A stretch of 64,000 nucleotides of DNA. Origin: Corbicula japonica. Lineage: Eukaryota; Mollusca; Bivalvia; Venerida; Cyrenidae. The notes beneath the pieces were generated by a model, which saw only the letters and a program-made list of their open reading frames with translations, made no database searches and was not told the origin of the DNA. Shown here piece by piece: positions 1-11,682 of this stretch. Numbering within the stretch: position 1 is the first letter of the stretch; every line of letters begins with the position of its first letter. The translations under genes and the position numbers were made by a program. The stretch lies in NCBI GenBank assembly GCA_038501625.1, contig JAZAYU010000900.1, forward strand, positions 1-64,000, given 5' to 3'.

Positions 1-1064
1 TATCAGTTGCCTCGAAATAAAGCTGCATTGTGGATAAATCTGTTCTGTGGTGAACAAACAGTGTCTTGTAACCATCCTTTATTAACCAAATATTGTTGAT
101 TTCTGGTGCAGAACGATCAATATGCACAATTCTTTCTTCTTTGAATGTATTGTTAGCTATATCTACAGGACGCACTCTAAGCATATATGTATGGCCATCT
201 TTGACGCTTAGATTTTCACAATAAGACTGGTTTAAGAAATCAGGAACCAAAGTTTCATTAGAAAGGCTGCTATTGTCGAGTTTCCAGGAAAACATAAATT
301 GGATTATACCATCTACGTTTTGCGTTCCCTGTACTGGTAAATCACCCGACAGCTGTTCATATACACCGGTAACTAGTCCATGAGGATCGGGTTCTATCGG
401 GTTTAATAACTTATTGTCAAGGTAAAACTGATTAAGGAAATGATCCTTCCAGTCCAAGCAGATTTCATGATGGTGCGTCTGCCATGTATAATTTGTTTGA
501 CTTGATGCTGAGGTTACTCTAAATGGTTTGTCCGATCGTGTAATGATGTTACTGGTGTTATCAACCAGCATGAACCTTCTTGCATGTCTTACATTATCTG
601 CTACGTCTTTTACTTCCAGTGTTATGCTAAACAATCTTGGTGCATCCGATGTGAGATTTAAATTAATACTGTTTTCTGTGTGATTTACCTTTTTGGTAAA
701 TATGACTTTAGTATCCACTTTAGACGGTCGTCCATCAGATGGCATAACCTCATTAACAGTAATCTGGTAGCTTTCTATAGACGATGCATGGACTTTGATA
801 CCTCCAGCAGGTATTGGGTCCGTCCAACCGACAAAGGTGACAATTTGCAGTGGAGACCGAGTAATTCGATGCTTCAGCTGTAAAGGTTCCTGATTACAAG
901 TTCCACTATCCTGACAATGTTTGGGGGGTTGGTTATCAAATCTGTAGCAAATCTCTCTTGTTGCAGTCACTTTATTGTATGGTATGGCTGATGAAATAGA
1001 ATGTGTTACCGTGTTTTCACTTTTCAGGTATCCCCCACCTTTTACTTCGAATCGGAGACAGAGG
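1..1064 (-). CDS. Exon 4 (partial) of secreted TSP1/EGF multidomain gene
   Basis: On the minus strand this stretch is open without a stop from 1064 to the window edge, about 354 codons. The upper boundary is a good acceptor (GTTTTCAG followed by CCTCTGTCTCC). It starts with one base completing a codon, which matches the two bases left by the exon at 10502-10634. The peptide looks extracellular: many N-glycosylation sites (for example NHT, NLT, NYT, NSS, NQS), beta-sandwich-like stretches (SITLEVKDVADN, MLRVRPVDIANN) and a C-x8-C pair near its start. It resembles the Ig/FN3-like repeats of large uncharacterised molluscan surface proteins, but I cannot assign a named domain. The exon continues beyond position 1. 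Function is unknown; a secreted or cell-surface adhesion or recognition role is inferred from context. Confidence 0.8.
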
Positions 1065-2310
1065 CTGAAAACAATTTATCAAGCAAAGTATTACAAACTT
1101 TAAATCAAGAAAATTGTTATTTAAATGTTTGGTACATTGTAAACCGTCCTTCACCCCCTCAGGCGGCAGCAAATTATTTGAAAGTATTCAGAAAGCTATA
1201 GGTCATAAGGACCTAAAACTAACATTTTTTTGTAAAACGGGTCAAATGCTTGTCTAGACCAACCTACCAAGTCCGTGTCCCTGATATTTGACCTAGAATT
1301 CAATATTGGTCATATACTTGTTGTTACACACCATACCACCTAGCTTGAAGACAGTAAACCCGGACATTGACTACTTGCTGATTGGGCAAAGTAGGGTTAC
1401 CGTAACCATGACATTTGATTTAACCTCAAAACAAATAGGGATCATCGCGTTGTCATGACCATCCAATCAACCAGGTTTGAGAAACAAGGCACTGACTTTA
1501 TCAAATAAATGATAGCAATGTGTCTTTAGCATTTCCGGTCACCATTATATTAACCCTTAAACTCAGGGGTCAATTACTTGTCATAGCCAAACAAATGAGT
1601 TTAAGGACACTTTGTCCTAGCGTTTACTTATTTCTCTCTCTCTCTCTCTTCAAATTACTGGAAAACAGTTAACCTTTTATAAACTTACTTTAGCCTTAAC
1701 ACCGGTTAACACTGATATAACGTTCCAGATGGAACAGATAATTTAAGCTATGCCACCTGTTCCGAAGACGCATGTAGAGGCTGATATTTAATTGCTCGAT
1801 ATATAAAAAGACGTTAACGGGAAATGACATTAATGTAGATGATCATGTTTCCTGTATACTTAATTATAATTTTATTCAGAACGTGTAAAAATATTGCAGT
1901 TGTTTAAGTATCGTCAAATTGGATGATTACGTTCTAACGTAAAATGCGTCTTAGCTCATAGAACTTTCCACAGTCGATGCGTTTTGTACACTTAGCAGAC
2001 AAGCGACACTAATACATAGTATTTATTACCATCATTCATATAGTATAGTTCTAGTCTGATCCGCAGATCAAGTCAAACTCATTGAGCATTAGGATAGGTA
2101 AACACATTATTCGTATGTTGATGCATTTATTAATAAATATCTCTTGAACTTTGTGCTGACCACATTTTTGTTGTTGTTGAAACGATTTTCTCAAAAACTG
2201 TTTTAAAATTAATTTTATGCTTAATACTGTCACAAGTTCACTGTTCTGGAGGGGCTTCACAACTATTCCTTCGTAGCCAGAAAATTAGTTTAGTTTAAAC
2301 AATGCATGTA
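1065..2310. other. Intron 3 start, no gene seen
   Basis: This is AT-rich intronic sequence of the minus-strand gene. The only structure I see is a short CT microsatellite at 1632-1649. The short open frames here lack splice sites and protein-like composition. Confidence 0.5.
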
Positions 2311-2400
2311 TTTATTCAAATAGATGCACATTTAATGATAGAATACAATGAGAAAATGGCATGCTATGGCTTAAAAAACAAGCAGAAACGCTAATAAATA
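2311..2400. repeat. Dispersed repeat, copy 1
   Basis: About 90 bp aligns in the same orientation with 19788-19880. Shared blocks include AATACAATGAGAAAATG and ATTCAA followed by ATGCACAT. No termini or target duplication are recognisable. It is an unnamed dispersed repeat seen twice in the window. Confidence 0.6.
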
Positions 2401-3012
2401 TAAACGTATCTTAAAGTTTATTCAATACGATCGCCATTACATAGAAATGTAATTACTTGTGTTTTCTACTTACTGTACTTGTGAAATTAATGCTAATGCT
2501 TAGTATTGACCTAAGACCGAACAAGATCAGTGACATAGTGTGTGTATGTGGAGGCAGACATTAGGGTAAGGGGTATCCCAGGGAATGTTTTACTCGTTTA
2601 AGCTCAACTTTGATTGAATTCATGGGTACTTTCATTTCATGTAACTCTCAATAATTGACGATATAATTATTCACTGAAAACAAAACTATGTAAGCTTCGT
2701 TTTAACAGGGGAAAAAGAACATTTTTTAAGTTTAAAGGTGATTTAGCTTCATTTACATGCAGATGAAACAATAATTCAAACAGAGACCGGAGATGGAAAC
2801 AAGAGCTGTCACTGGAATTGACATATGCCCCCGAAATGCAGCTTGAAATCAAATAGGTATACATATGTAATAAATAAACATATGTAATGAAAAATATGCT
2901 TGTGGAAGACGAAGCATACTGCATGCATATAATGTGAAAGATGAAAGGATCATAATTATGTTTCAAGTCTGTAGTAAATATATAGTTAAATAAAGTTAAA
3001 TATTAATATGAA

Positions 3013-4430
3013 CAAGAGGTCCATGATGGCCCTTTATCACTCACCTGAGTGCAACGTCTCGATAGGGTGAACATTTACATCAAGTTATTTTAAAATCCAA
3101 TAAGAAACAACAAATCTACAGCTTGGAAAAGAAAATGCTATTTTTCGTAACAGTGACCTTGACCTTTGACCTACAGGCATGGGTATTGTAAGCAACACAT
3201 CCCTTTGTCATGGTGAATATTTTTGTAAAGTTATTTTGAAATCACTTCATTCATTAGGAATTAACAGCCAAGACAAGAAAATGTTATTTTTAGTAACAGT
3301 GACCTTGACCTTGGACCAACAGGCATGGGTATTGTACGCGAAAGTACACCTTGTCATGGTAAACATTTGAGCCAAGTTATTTTAAAATCCAATGAGAAAT
3401 AACAAATTTACAGCATGGACAAGATTTTTCTATTTATAGTAACAGTGACCTAGTTTTTGAACCCAGGTGACCCATATTCAAACTCAACCAATTAATAACT
3501 GGGACATATGTCCTGACCAAGTTTCTTTACAATCTGAGAGTAAAATTGTGACCACTATAGTGTAAACAAGAAAATTCTATTTTTAGTAACAGTGATCTAG
3601 TTTTTGGACCCAGATGACCCATATTCGAACTTGTTTGACAAATCATTAGGACAAACATCCTGACGAAGTTTCATGACAATCGGAGCAAAAATGTGACCTC
3701 TAGAGTGTTAACAAGAAAATTCTATTTTTAGTAACAGTGACCTAGTTTTGGGACCCAGATGACCCATATTCAAACTCGTCCGAGAAATCATTGGGACAAA
3801 CATCCTGACCAAGTGTCATGACAATCAGAACAAAAATGTGACTGCTAGAGTGTTAACAAGAAAATTCTATTTATAGTAACAGTTACCTAGTTTTTGGACC
3901 CAGGTGACCCATATTCAAACTCGGCCTAGAAATAAATGGGACAAATATCCTGACCAAGTTTCATGATAATTGGAGCAAAAATGTGACTGCTAGAGTGTTA
4001 ACAAAAAAATTCTATTTATAGTAACAGTGACCTAGTTTTTGGGATCAGGCGACCCATATTCATACTCGGCCTAGAAATAAATGGGACAAATATCCTGACC
4101 AAGTTTCATGATAATTCGAGCAAAAATGTGACCGCTAGAGTTTTAACAAGAAAATTCTATTTATAGTAACAGTGACCTAGTTTTTGGACCAGGATGAACC
4201 TTATTCGAACTCGTCCGAGAATGCATTGGGACAAACATCCAGACCAAGTTTCATGACAATCGGAGCAAAAATGTGACCGCTAGTGTTAACAAGAAAATTC
4301 TATTTTTAGTAACAGTGACCTAGTTTTTGGACCCTGATGACCCATATTAAAACTCGTCCAAGAAATCATTGGGACAAACATCCTGACCAAATTTCATGAC
4401 AATCGGACAAAAAAATGTTACCTCTATTGC
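3013..4430 (+). repeat. Array of ~145-bp units with GTAACAGTGACCTAG motif
   Basis: It begins with the same 5' signature as the elements at 53032 and 58576. Units recur about every 145 bp, each with a TTTTTAGTAACAGTGACC core followed by GTTTTTGGACCCAGATGACC and GGGACAAACATCCTGACC. Early units contain TGACCTTGACCTTTGACCT. Later units diverged to TGACCTAGTTTTTGG. Confidence 0.75.
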
Positions 4431-4446
4431 GTTAACAAAATTTACC

Positions 4447-4482
<36 letters not shown>
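4447..4482 (+). repeat. Interstitial telomeric TTAGGG tract 1
   Basis: TTAGGG repeats with an interspersed TTTAGGG, followed directly by TAAAAAGGCCCATAACTC. TTAGGG is the usual metazoan telomere unit. This copy is internal to the composite repeat. Confidence 0.85.
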
Positions 4483-4608
4483 TAAAAAGGCCCATAACTC
4501 AGCCAAAAATAATCCGATCAGAAATTCCTTTGGATATGCATAACAAGTCTTGGTGACAAACACTCCTGTGAAGTTTCAATGAAATCCCTCAAGCGATTTC
4601 AGTTTACG

Positions 4609-4641
<33 letters not shown>

Positions 4642-4651
4642 TAGGGTTAGG
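4609..4651 (+). repeat. Interstitial telomeric TTAGGG tract 2
   Basis: A second TTAGGG/TTTAGGG tract occupies the same position relative to the following TAAAAAGGTCCATAACTC unit as tract 1. It was therefore duplicated with the unit rather than captured independently. Confidence 0.85.
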
Positions 4652-4941
4652 TAAAAAGGTCCATAACTCGGCCAAAAATAATCCGATCAGAAATTCCTTC
4701 GGATATGCACATCTATGCTTGGTGACAAACACTCCTGTGAAGTTTCAATGAAATCCCTCAAGCGGTTTGGGAGAAGAAGCGAGGACAAGATTTTGCTTCA
4801 AAGGGCCATAACTCAGCCAAAAATAATCGGAGCAGAAATTCCTGACGATATGCACAACTAGGCTTGGTGACAAACATTCCTGTGAAGTTTCAAAGAAATC
4901 CCTCAAGCGGTTTTAGAGGAGAAGCGAGGACAAGATTATTT

Positions 4942-4983
4942 CGGACGGACGGACGGACGGAAGGACGGACGGAAGGACGGACG
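4942..4983 (+). repeat. GGAC/GGAAGGAC microsatellite
   Basis: A pure tetranucleotide tract near the 3' end of the composite element, just upstream of the hairpin ATGCCTCCCTTCGGGGGCAT. Its spurious open frames are DGRTEGRT-like and should not be called genes. Confidence 0.9.
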
Positions 4984-5292
4984 GTCCGATTACTATATGC
5001 CTCCCTTCGGGGGCATAAAAACCTATTTTTGCAAGTTTGCGTTTCAGACAAATAATGGCCAAAGGCGAAACATTTGAATACTTTTTGGCGTTTATATATT
5101 GACGCCACCGGTAATCTATATCAGCGAAGCATATATAATTTCCATATTTTATCAATCATGTAAAGTGTATAACCTAGAAGTATTCCATGTCATACCGTCT
5201 GAGTGCAGGTGCAGGTGTACATTCTTGATAAAAAATTACCGGCAAAGTCTGGATAATTTATGGAGATCGTCACTGGATTAAAACTGCCGATT

Positions 5293-5531
5293 TTACATGG
5301 CTGAGTCGGGACTGGCCAGTTCGGGCACCCTAGAACCTGATTTTTACCCACAGTGGCATTTTGTTTTGCCACTGACCGTTCCAAGGCGGTAACCCCAAGG
5401 GTTCTCTTTTTGTTAATTGTTATGGCGTCTTATTTAATTTGACATTGAATCTTCCTCTCTTCTTTTTCGCTGCGTGGGGAGGCTGTGTTTTGTGAGTGTG
5501 GCAATTCCTGATATGCATATTTCACTTTTTT
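5293..5531 (+). mobile_element. SINE-like repeat, copy A
   Basis: Member of a family seen about twelve times here. The conserved core runs CCCTAGAACCTGG, then a GTGGCA..TGCCAC hairpin, ACCGTTCCAAGGCGGTAACC, a CT-rich segment, GTGGGGAGGCTGTG, and a tail TGATATGCATATTTCAC followed by a T run. Plus is defined here as the direction ending in the T run. The family is not identified. Confidence 0.75.
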
Positions 5532-7910
5532 CAAATGTTAAAACTTCGATATTTTCAACAGACTTGCAGTCTTTAAATATAAAAATTGTGAATAAGTACT
5601 GTTTTGGCTTTGTTTGATATGCGATGCAATATTTCATTTTATGTTCGAGATAAATTCGATTTAGCAGTCGAGATATATGATAGTAGAACGATATAGGTTC
5701 ATGAAAATTGCTTTTTTGTCGCCAGCTTGTAAAACAAGTGTTTGTAGACCAGCACTACCTCGTGTACTGTACTTTTCGTTTTGCTGGATGAAGAGGATTT
5801 TCACTTTAATTTTTATTTACAGGTTGCATTAAACTAAATAACGTAGTATTTCTCCATGGTCCATGAAGTCCGTTTAAATATATGAGATTTTTTCTCTTCA
5901 TCTGAGGGCCTCTTAACCCTTAGAAACGGCCTGTTGTTTGCAGGGTTAACATGTCAGAAAAAGAAACGAAAGCAATTCCACGCCTATATCTTTTTTGTTT
6001 TTGCATATATCTTGTTTTATAGCGGTGGACTATTGCCGGAACAGTGGATGAATATTTGTGGCACCGTATTTGCGATACCGCATTTAAAATAGGATCTGTC
6101 CGGTTAGAGACCAGTAACTTTCTTACAAGTAAGTTAACCCATGATTTCCTGTAATAGATGAAATGCAGATCTGCATACCAATATATGGTTGTCTAGGAAT
6201 TAAGATGATAAGAATCATGTTTGATGGAGATTGAATATTGGGAATTTAACATTGAGCATTACAGGAAATGGAAATACTTTGGTTCAACCTATATTAGATT
6301 CCGTATTAAAGTCATTTAAAACTCTTACAATAGTGAGATAGTAGTAATCATTCTTATTGTCACATTTGGCTTGGTTCATGCTAATATATACCAAGTATTA
6401 AGATAATAACTTTCAAAGTTATAGGCTATTATGTTTCATTTTAAAGTAATTTGAGAGACACAACTGACATATTGAAATAGGAGTTATCATTCTTGTTGTC
6501 GGAGATGGTTTTGTTCATGCAGATGATATGTTCCAAGTAAGAAGTTAGTAGAACAAGTACTTACAAAATTAAAGGCAAAATTGAGTTTCACATTAATGTT
6601 GGGGGACTACCGGACGATGCCGCCGCCGTAGGGCAAAAGATCCGTACGTGTCGACCTGCTATCGCAGGCGACATTATCATAAGCACTGACATACACTGAC
6701 TTTAACATGATTAAACAGAAACAAAAATGTGTTAAGAGAGCGAGCATATATATTACACTGTGGAAATTCCAAATAAATACCTACAGTCTAACGAAATTGT
6801 TTTTAATCAAAAAGAGCAATTACATCATATCAGCGAGTCCGTGTAAGACTGCTCCTTTTTTTAGGCCCAACCTGGACCAGTGACAAAACCTAATTGTTGA
6901 ACATATAGTGTAGCTTTTGTTTAACATTAACAGGTTGATTATCGTTGCCTTCTAACACTTTTTGACTTAAAAAGTCTTTTACAAAGTTATTATTTTGTTC
7001 TTCCAAGTAAATTATTTATTTGTTTGCAACATGGTTAGATTTTGGATACAGCTCCTTCGAAAGAGGAATTACATAAAGAAAAACTAATTAAAAATTGAAT
7101 TAAATTTAAACACTTTAACTTTCGCCTAAAGTTTAAACTTTAGCGCCGTATTTTTAAAATGTTATGCTAATGACCGACTAGCATTTTGGAAATCTAAAAC
7201 TTGTAAGCTAACCATATTTGGGAAAGCAATAAGCAGTTTTATTTAAACATTAATTAGCTAGTCCCAAAAACAGTGGGTAACACAATAAAATTGGTTAAAT
7301 ACCTCGCAAATTGTTGTCCTTTAAAGAATTACGAAGTATAACAGTCCTTGGTACAGAAAAGGTGAAGAACGTAAAGTGATGAGACAGCAATTTAAACTTT
7401 AATAAGAAATTAAACTGCAAACAATTCAAATTTAACAACGTTGAAGTATGAAGAAAACACAAAATAGTCTTTTGAGTATTTTGATAGTGAACATGTTTAA
7501 GAGTATTCACATACACAATTACAGGGCCCTCCACGTAGAACACTAGGATGCTAAATAGGAACAGTTAAAAACCAAAAACTGCAAAACATAGACGAAACAG
7601 ACAATTCAAAGTTAACATGGGTATGGTAACTCCTTATCGCCATTTGAAATCAAAGGAGGTACTGGGGTAAAAACGTTTCAACGCGTGCATACTCGTGTCT
7701 GTCCTACCTAAATTAACAAATTGACTCTAGCGAGTTGATCCTATGATATAACTTGCGCATTCTATACTAGAACCTAAAGTATATGGAAATTTATAAATTG
7801 ATATATGTTTTTTTAAAGCTTTAAAGATTAATTGTATCATATTTACTTTGACGTTATACGTATCCTTTTTTATATATTATGACAAACCATAGTATAAATA
7901 GTGTATTTCT
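5532..7910. other. Intronic, no gene seen
   Basis: AT-rich intronic sequence without convincing exons or recognisable repeats. The short open frame at 7295-7543 has no protein-like features. Confidence 0.4.
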
Positions 7911-8190
7911 ACGAAAGTCACGCGAAAACTCGAAATCACGAAAGTACGATGACGAAAACGCGAAAGTACGATGATGAAAACGCGAAATTTTATCATGATC
8001 ATTTTCGTGTTTTCGTGTCTTCATCATCGTGTTCTCGTTTTTTCGTCATCGTACTTTCGCGTTTTCGTCATCGTACTTTCGTGATTTCGAGTTTTCGCGT
8101 TTTCGTCATCGTACTTTCGCGTTTTCGTCATCGTACTTTCGCGTTTTCGTCATCGTACTTTCGTGATTTCGTGTTTTCGCGTTTCGGACT
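7911..8190. repeat. CpG-rich inverted tandem array (foldback), copy 1
   Basis: A left arm of CGAAAGTACGATGACGAAAA units faces a right arm of TTTTCGTCATCGTACTTTCG units (about 22-bp period), meeting near 8005. The result is a long imperfect hairpin of tandem repeats, rich in CpG against AT-rich surroundings. The right flank CGATGGCCCTAACGGAATTCCG resembles the flanks of the arrays near 26376 and 27515, which marks a shared element end. The open frame across it is an artefact of the 22-bp period. Confidence 0.8.
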
Positions 8191-9042
8191 ATTTCATTTA
8201 AAGGCGATGGCCCTAACGGAATTCCGTAGTATTTCTGATTATTATAACGTCATATATTTTTTTACTTCTGGTTATGAAGAACATGTTTTGGGCTTGTCAT
8301 TATTTTGGTTTGTAGTTTACATTTTATAAATAAGCACTCCCATTTCCTTTCTTCCGCCCACCTTCTCCTTCCTGTCCATCTGTCCGCCTGTCTGTCGCAA
8401 ACATTATAATATTGGCATAATTATATTCTATTCCAATTTATAATGTTCATAATAAGGAAGATTTAGATTATTTTCCGTAAAAGATAATCAGACAGACAGG
8501 CGTAAAAAGTGTATTTGTTTCAAAAAATATAAATGGGCAAGATCAATATAACTGACTAGATAAACGATAATTTATCGCCGCTTTTGATTGGTCTTTACGA
8601 ACTTTGTCATGACTTTGCCAAACAGTATAAAATATAAATCCGGAAGTCTTCAGTTACGAGCTAAAGATTTATGCTTTTTGATATAAGAGATATAATAGTG
8701 AAGTGTTTATCTTACTTAAATGACGACATTAGAAACTTTAATAATAATTACAATGATCGTAATTTATAGATAAACCTTTAGTCATGCGATGGCGGCAGCT
8801 CCTATTCTTGCAGTCCAGATCAGGTCATCCGGTGTTTTCACCCGTGTAGGAAATTTTGATTCTACACCCCCCCCATGTAGAATGAGTCACGCGCCTTATA
8901 TGACGTCACGACGTCTTACGCATTTATGAATGAACGATGGAATGTCTCGTATATCACTCGTCTACTATAAAAAAAGTAGTGCAAAGAAAAATTTACAGGA
9001 AAATACCCCCAAATGCGCAAAATAAATACGGTATGCAAGAAA
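8191..9042. other. Intronic, no gene seen
   Basis: Includes the array's right flank and AT-rich sequence with a short C run near 8870. No exon is supported. Confidence 0.4.
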
Positions 9043-9197
9043 AAGTATCATTCACTTATGTTGGGTTAAGATCGCATGATCCAGCCCTCGTGAAATATGC
9101 ACTAAGGCGGTAACTCGGCAGAGTCTCGTTACCGCCCTGTGCATATTTCACTCGGGCTGGATCACGCGATCTTACCCAACACACGTGAATGATACTT
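9043..9197. mobile_element. 155-bp foldback MITE-like element
   Basis: The arms begin AAGTATCATTCAC and end GTGAATGATACTT and are complementary over about 70 bp each. Paired blocks include TTGGGT, AAGATCGC, TGATCCAGCCC, TGAAATATGCAC and GGCGGTAAC. Almost the whole element is palindromic and non-coding, as in foldback MITEs. No target duplication was clear. Confidence 0.8.
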
Positions 9198-10501
9198 ATA
9201 GTCAAACATGACAGAGACAAAGTACACACCACTCTTATCCCCCAAAACGGATAGTTTAAGTATGCCATATAATAACGCCCACAATGATTGACATTCTGCA
9301 TGAAATTACCAGATAACCATCAAGGGAGGTAATTTAAACTGAAAGCTACATCAAATTGAAGTACGGGGAGACATTTTACTGCCGACGCATAGCACTTAAC
9401 ACCTGCTGTAGGGATGTGTAAATACCATACATATTTCCCCAAAACTGATACTGTTGGTAAGTTACAAATCGCGAGCGAAAGAGCAAATCTTTTTGCAATC
9501 GGTATATCTCAGTATTTTGAAAGATGGTGTTGATATCCCAATCAATATATATTTATATTTTGTTCAGTCACTCTAAGGATATACTCCCTGTTGTCTTTGC
9601 CTATGGCGTATTATGTGATATGCAGGATTTGAATTCTCAGATCCCCTATCAAAATTCTATTATGTTCAAATCTGCCAATTGTTTTCTCGTACAGGCATAC
9701 CATTGAGCACTAAACACAGAGTGGTATAAATCTGAAAATATCAGTTTACGCCGTATGAGTACCAACGTTTGGGGTGGATCAAATTTGGTTTTGATGTGTT
9801 ATCTGTCGTGTTCGGTGGCTATTAAAGGTTTTTTTTATCTCAACTATTTTCTAAAGGTATGTTTTTGCCCACAAATAAGAGAGAAGCTAATCAAACTACT
9901 TTTCCGAGAACAATATTGAAAATTTCACTGAATAATCATGAAAAATAAAGTTTCGGAATCATTTCAAAGACAATGCATGTCGGCAATCATTGACGTCAGT
10001 AACGTCAAAATGTGTTAATTAAAATGCTTACTTATGAAATGTCTTACCAACTTGTAAAATGATTTATTAGAAAAATTATATTGATTAACTTTAGGTCCCA
10101 AAATAAAAATGGTATGTTGAAAGTATTGTGAAATAATAGATCTGTTAGATCTTGTATAAATTTTTTGTTGGGTACAATTAAGGGTAGTTACAAAATCTGT
10201 GCTAAAATGATCTACCCAGCATTTTCTTGAATAATAATATCGGATTTCATTTGCACATTTCAAATTGGCTGAGCTTTACGTCGCACTGGCTGCCAATGAG
10301 TGGGGGGTGGGGAGTAGTAAACGCTTCCGCTATCCAAATCTTTGTTGTACATCGCGCTTAAATAAACGCAATTTCAAAACTATAAGAACATTATAAAATA
10401 GCACTAATTATCATAAAGTTACTGATCAGATATTTTCTACCGTGTACAAAGCTATAAACTTTTTGGTAACCGTTTTAATGGTCATTTTCTATATTACTTA
10501 C
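9198..10501. other. Intronic, no gene seen
   Basis: AT-rich intron of the minus-strand gene. No exon, RNA gene or recognisable repeat found. Confidence 0.4.
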
Positions 10502-10634
10502 GCTTGTCCGTTCGTGACACTGTAACTGTCTGCTGGCATTGATATTGTACCGTTATCAAATTCTGTCTGTTTGGCCTGTTGACTTGAACTGGAATCTTGA
10601 AGTCGGTTGTGCGAACTTACTGTTATACTTGCTT
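10502..10634 (-). CDS. Exon 3 of secreted TSP1/EGF multidomain gene
   Basis: A 133-nt exon on the minus strand. Its acceptor is TTGTTAATAG directly in front of AAGCAAGT, and its donor is CAAGC followed by GTAAGTA. It starts with two bases that complete the codon left by exon 2 and ends with two bases completed by exon 4, so both phases agree. It encodes a Ser/Gln/Asn-rich linker of about 44 residues (SITVSSHNRLQDSSSSQQ, then FDNGTISMPADSYSV) with one N-glycosylation site. The acceptor lies within about three bases of a SINE-like tail, whose T-run (CACTTTTTG) supplies most of the pyrimidine tract. Confidence 0.72.
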
Positions 10635-10636
10635 CT

Positions 10637-10915
10637 ATTAACAAAAAGTGAAAAATGCATATCAGGGAAGGCCACATCCAGCAGACACAACCTCCCCACA
10701 CAGCCAAACAGCAGAGAGGAAAAGAGAACATGGTATTACAATAATCAATTTCAATATGGACGCCACAAACAATTAACGAAAGTGAGAACCCGAGGGGTTA
10801 CCGCCTTGGAACGGTCAGTGGCAAAACAATTTGCCACTGGGGGTTTAAACCAGGTTCACAAAACAAGTACAAGTTGTCTTGGTGAAATAACTCCAACCCA
10901 CCCATCGGCTCAACC
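10637..10915 (-). mobile_element. SINE-like repeat, copy B
   Basis: Nearly full length, inverted. It lacks the segment between two AGGTTC direct repeats that other copies have (the GGGTGCACCAACCTCACACTTG region), a microhomology deletion. Its T-rich tail abuts the acceptor of exon 3 of the minus-strand gene. Confidence 0.75.
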
Positions 10916-11682
10916 ATGTTGTATGCAAAAGCACACAAACATATAAACATTGAAAGCTAATAGCATTTCAAAGCCGAAGGGTGGATACTCAATGATCTTA
11001 CCGAGACCAGAGCTCCTGGAGTAAATCAGCAAGAACACGATGACAGGAATAAAAGAAACGAATCGAGCTTCTAGGTTCTTTTAAGAAAAGATTTCCCCAT
11101 AAACCTTCATAAACTCTTAAACCCCTGCCACCGTCGTGCAACCAAAGAGATAAGCATAATGATCAACTGTAGATGGGTTAATCACCAGGCCTGCAGAGCG
11201 CTATAAAATATCATGTTGGTAACCTTTCTTTTTAAATTTACAGATGGTTTTTACGAATAACTGGGTGAAATAAACATTGCCTTTTATCTTCTTTACTTTG
11301 TAAATTAAATCTCCATAAAAAATCTGGCTGTGAAAAACCTTGTTGCAATTGTCTTGATTTTAAACTGCACCTGTATTTATGAATTAGATCTGGGTATCGG
11401 CGATAAAACTTGCAAAAGGTTTTCCTTAATTTGTGATATCGATAACCCTGTTTTAAGTTTTTCTATAATGCACAGATTACGTTATTGAAATCATTCACAT
11501 CGTTGCAAGCTCTTGAAAAGCGAACAAGCTGTGAGATATAAACCCCGTAATATATAATGCACGAGGAACATCGCCGTGTAAAAACGGAAAATTTACTATG
11601 TTAAAATTAAAATCATCTCTTTTATCAAATATTTTAGTAGTTACGTAACTATTTTCAATGGACAGATTTGGATCAAGAAAGC

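Larger units (their letters stand above)
2799..5022. mobile_element. Composite repeat element with TATGCCCCCGAA inverted ends
   Basis: The left end carries TATGCCCCCGAA (2824-2835) and the right end the inverse TTCGGGGGCATA (5006-5017). Inside, from 3013, lies the start of a second family (AACAAGAGG, CCATGATGGCC, CTCACCTGAG) whose usual 3' end (GGCTCAGGTGAGCT) is missing. The body holds about nine 145-bp tandem units, then three roughly 150-bp units with CCATAACTC and CCCTCAAGCG, and finally a GGAC microsatellite. There is no coding capacity. It is a non-autonomous, chimeric repeat sitting in intron 3 of the minus-strand gene. Confidence 0.65.

Noticed and set aside
7901..8329. 142-codon frame rich in Arg, Phe and Ser
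   Set aside because: It is a by-product of the 22-bp CpG-rich repeat unit, whose length allows long stop-free reading.
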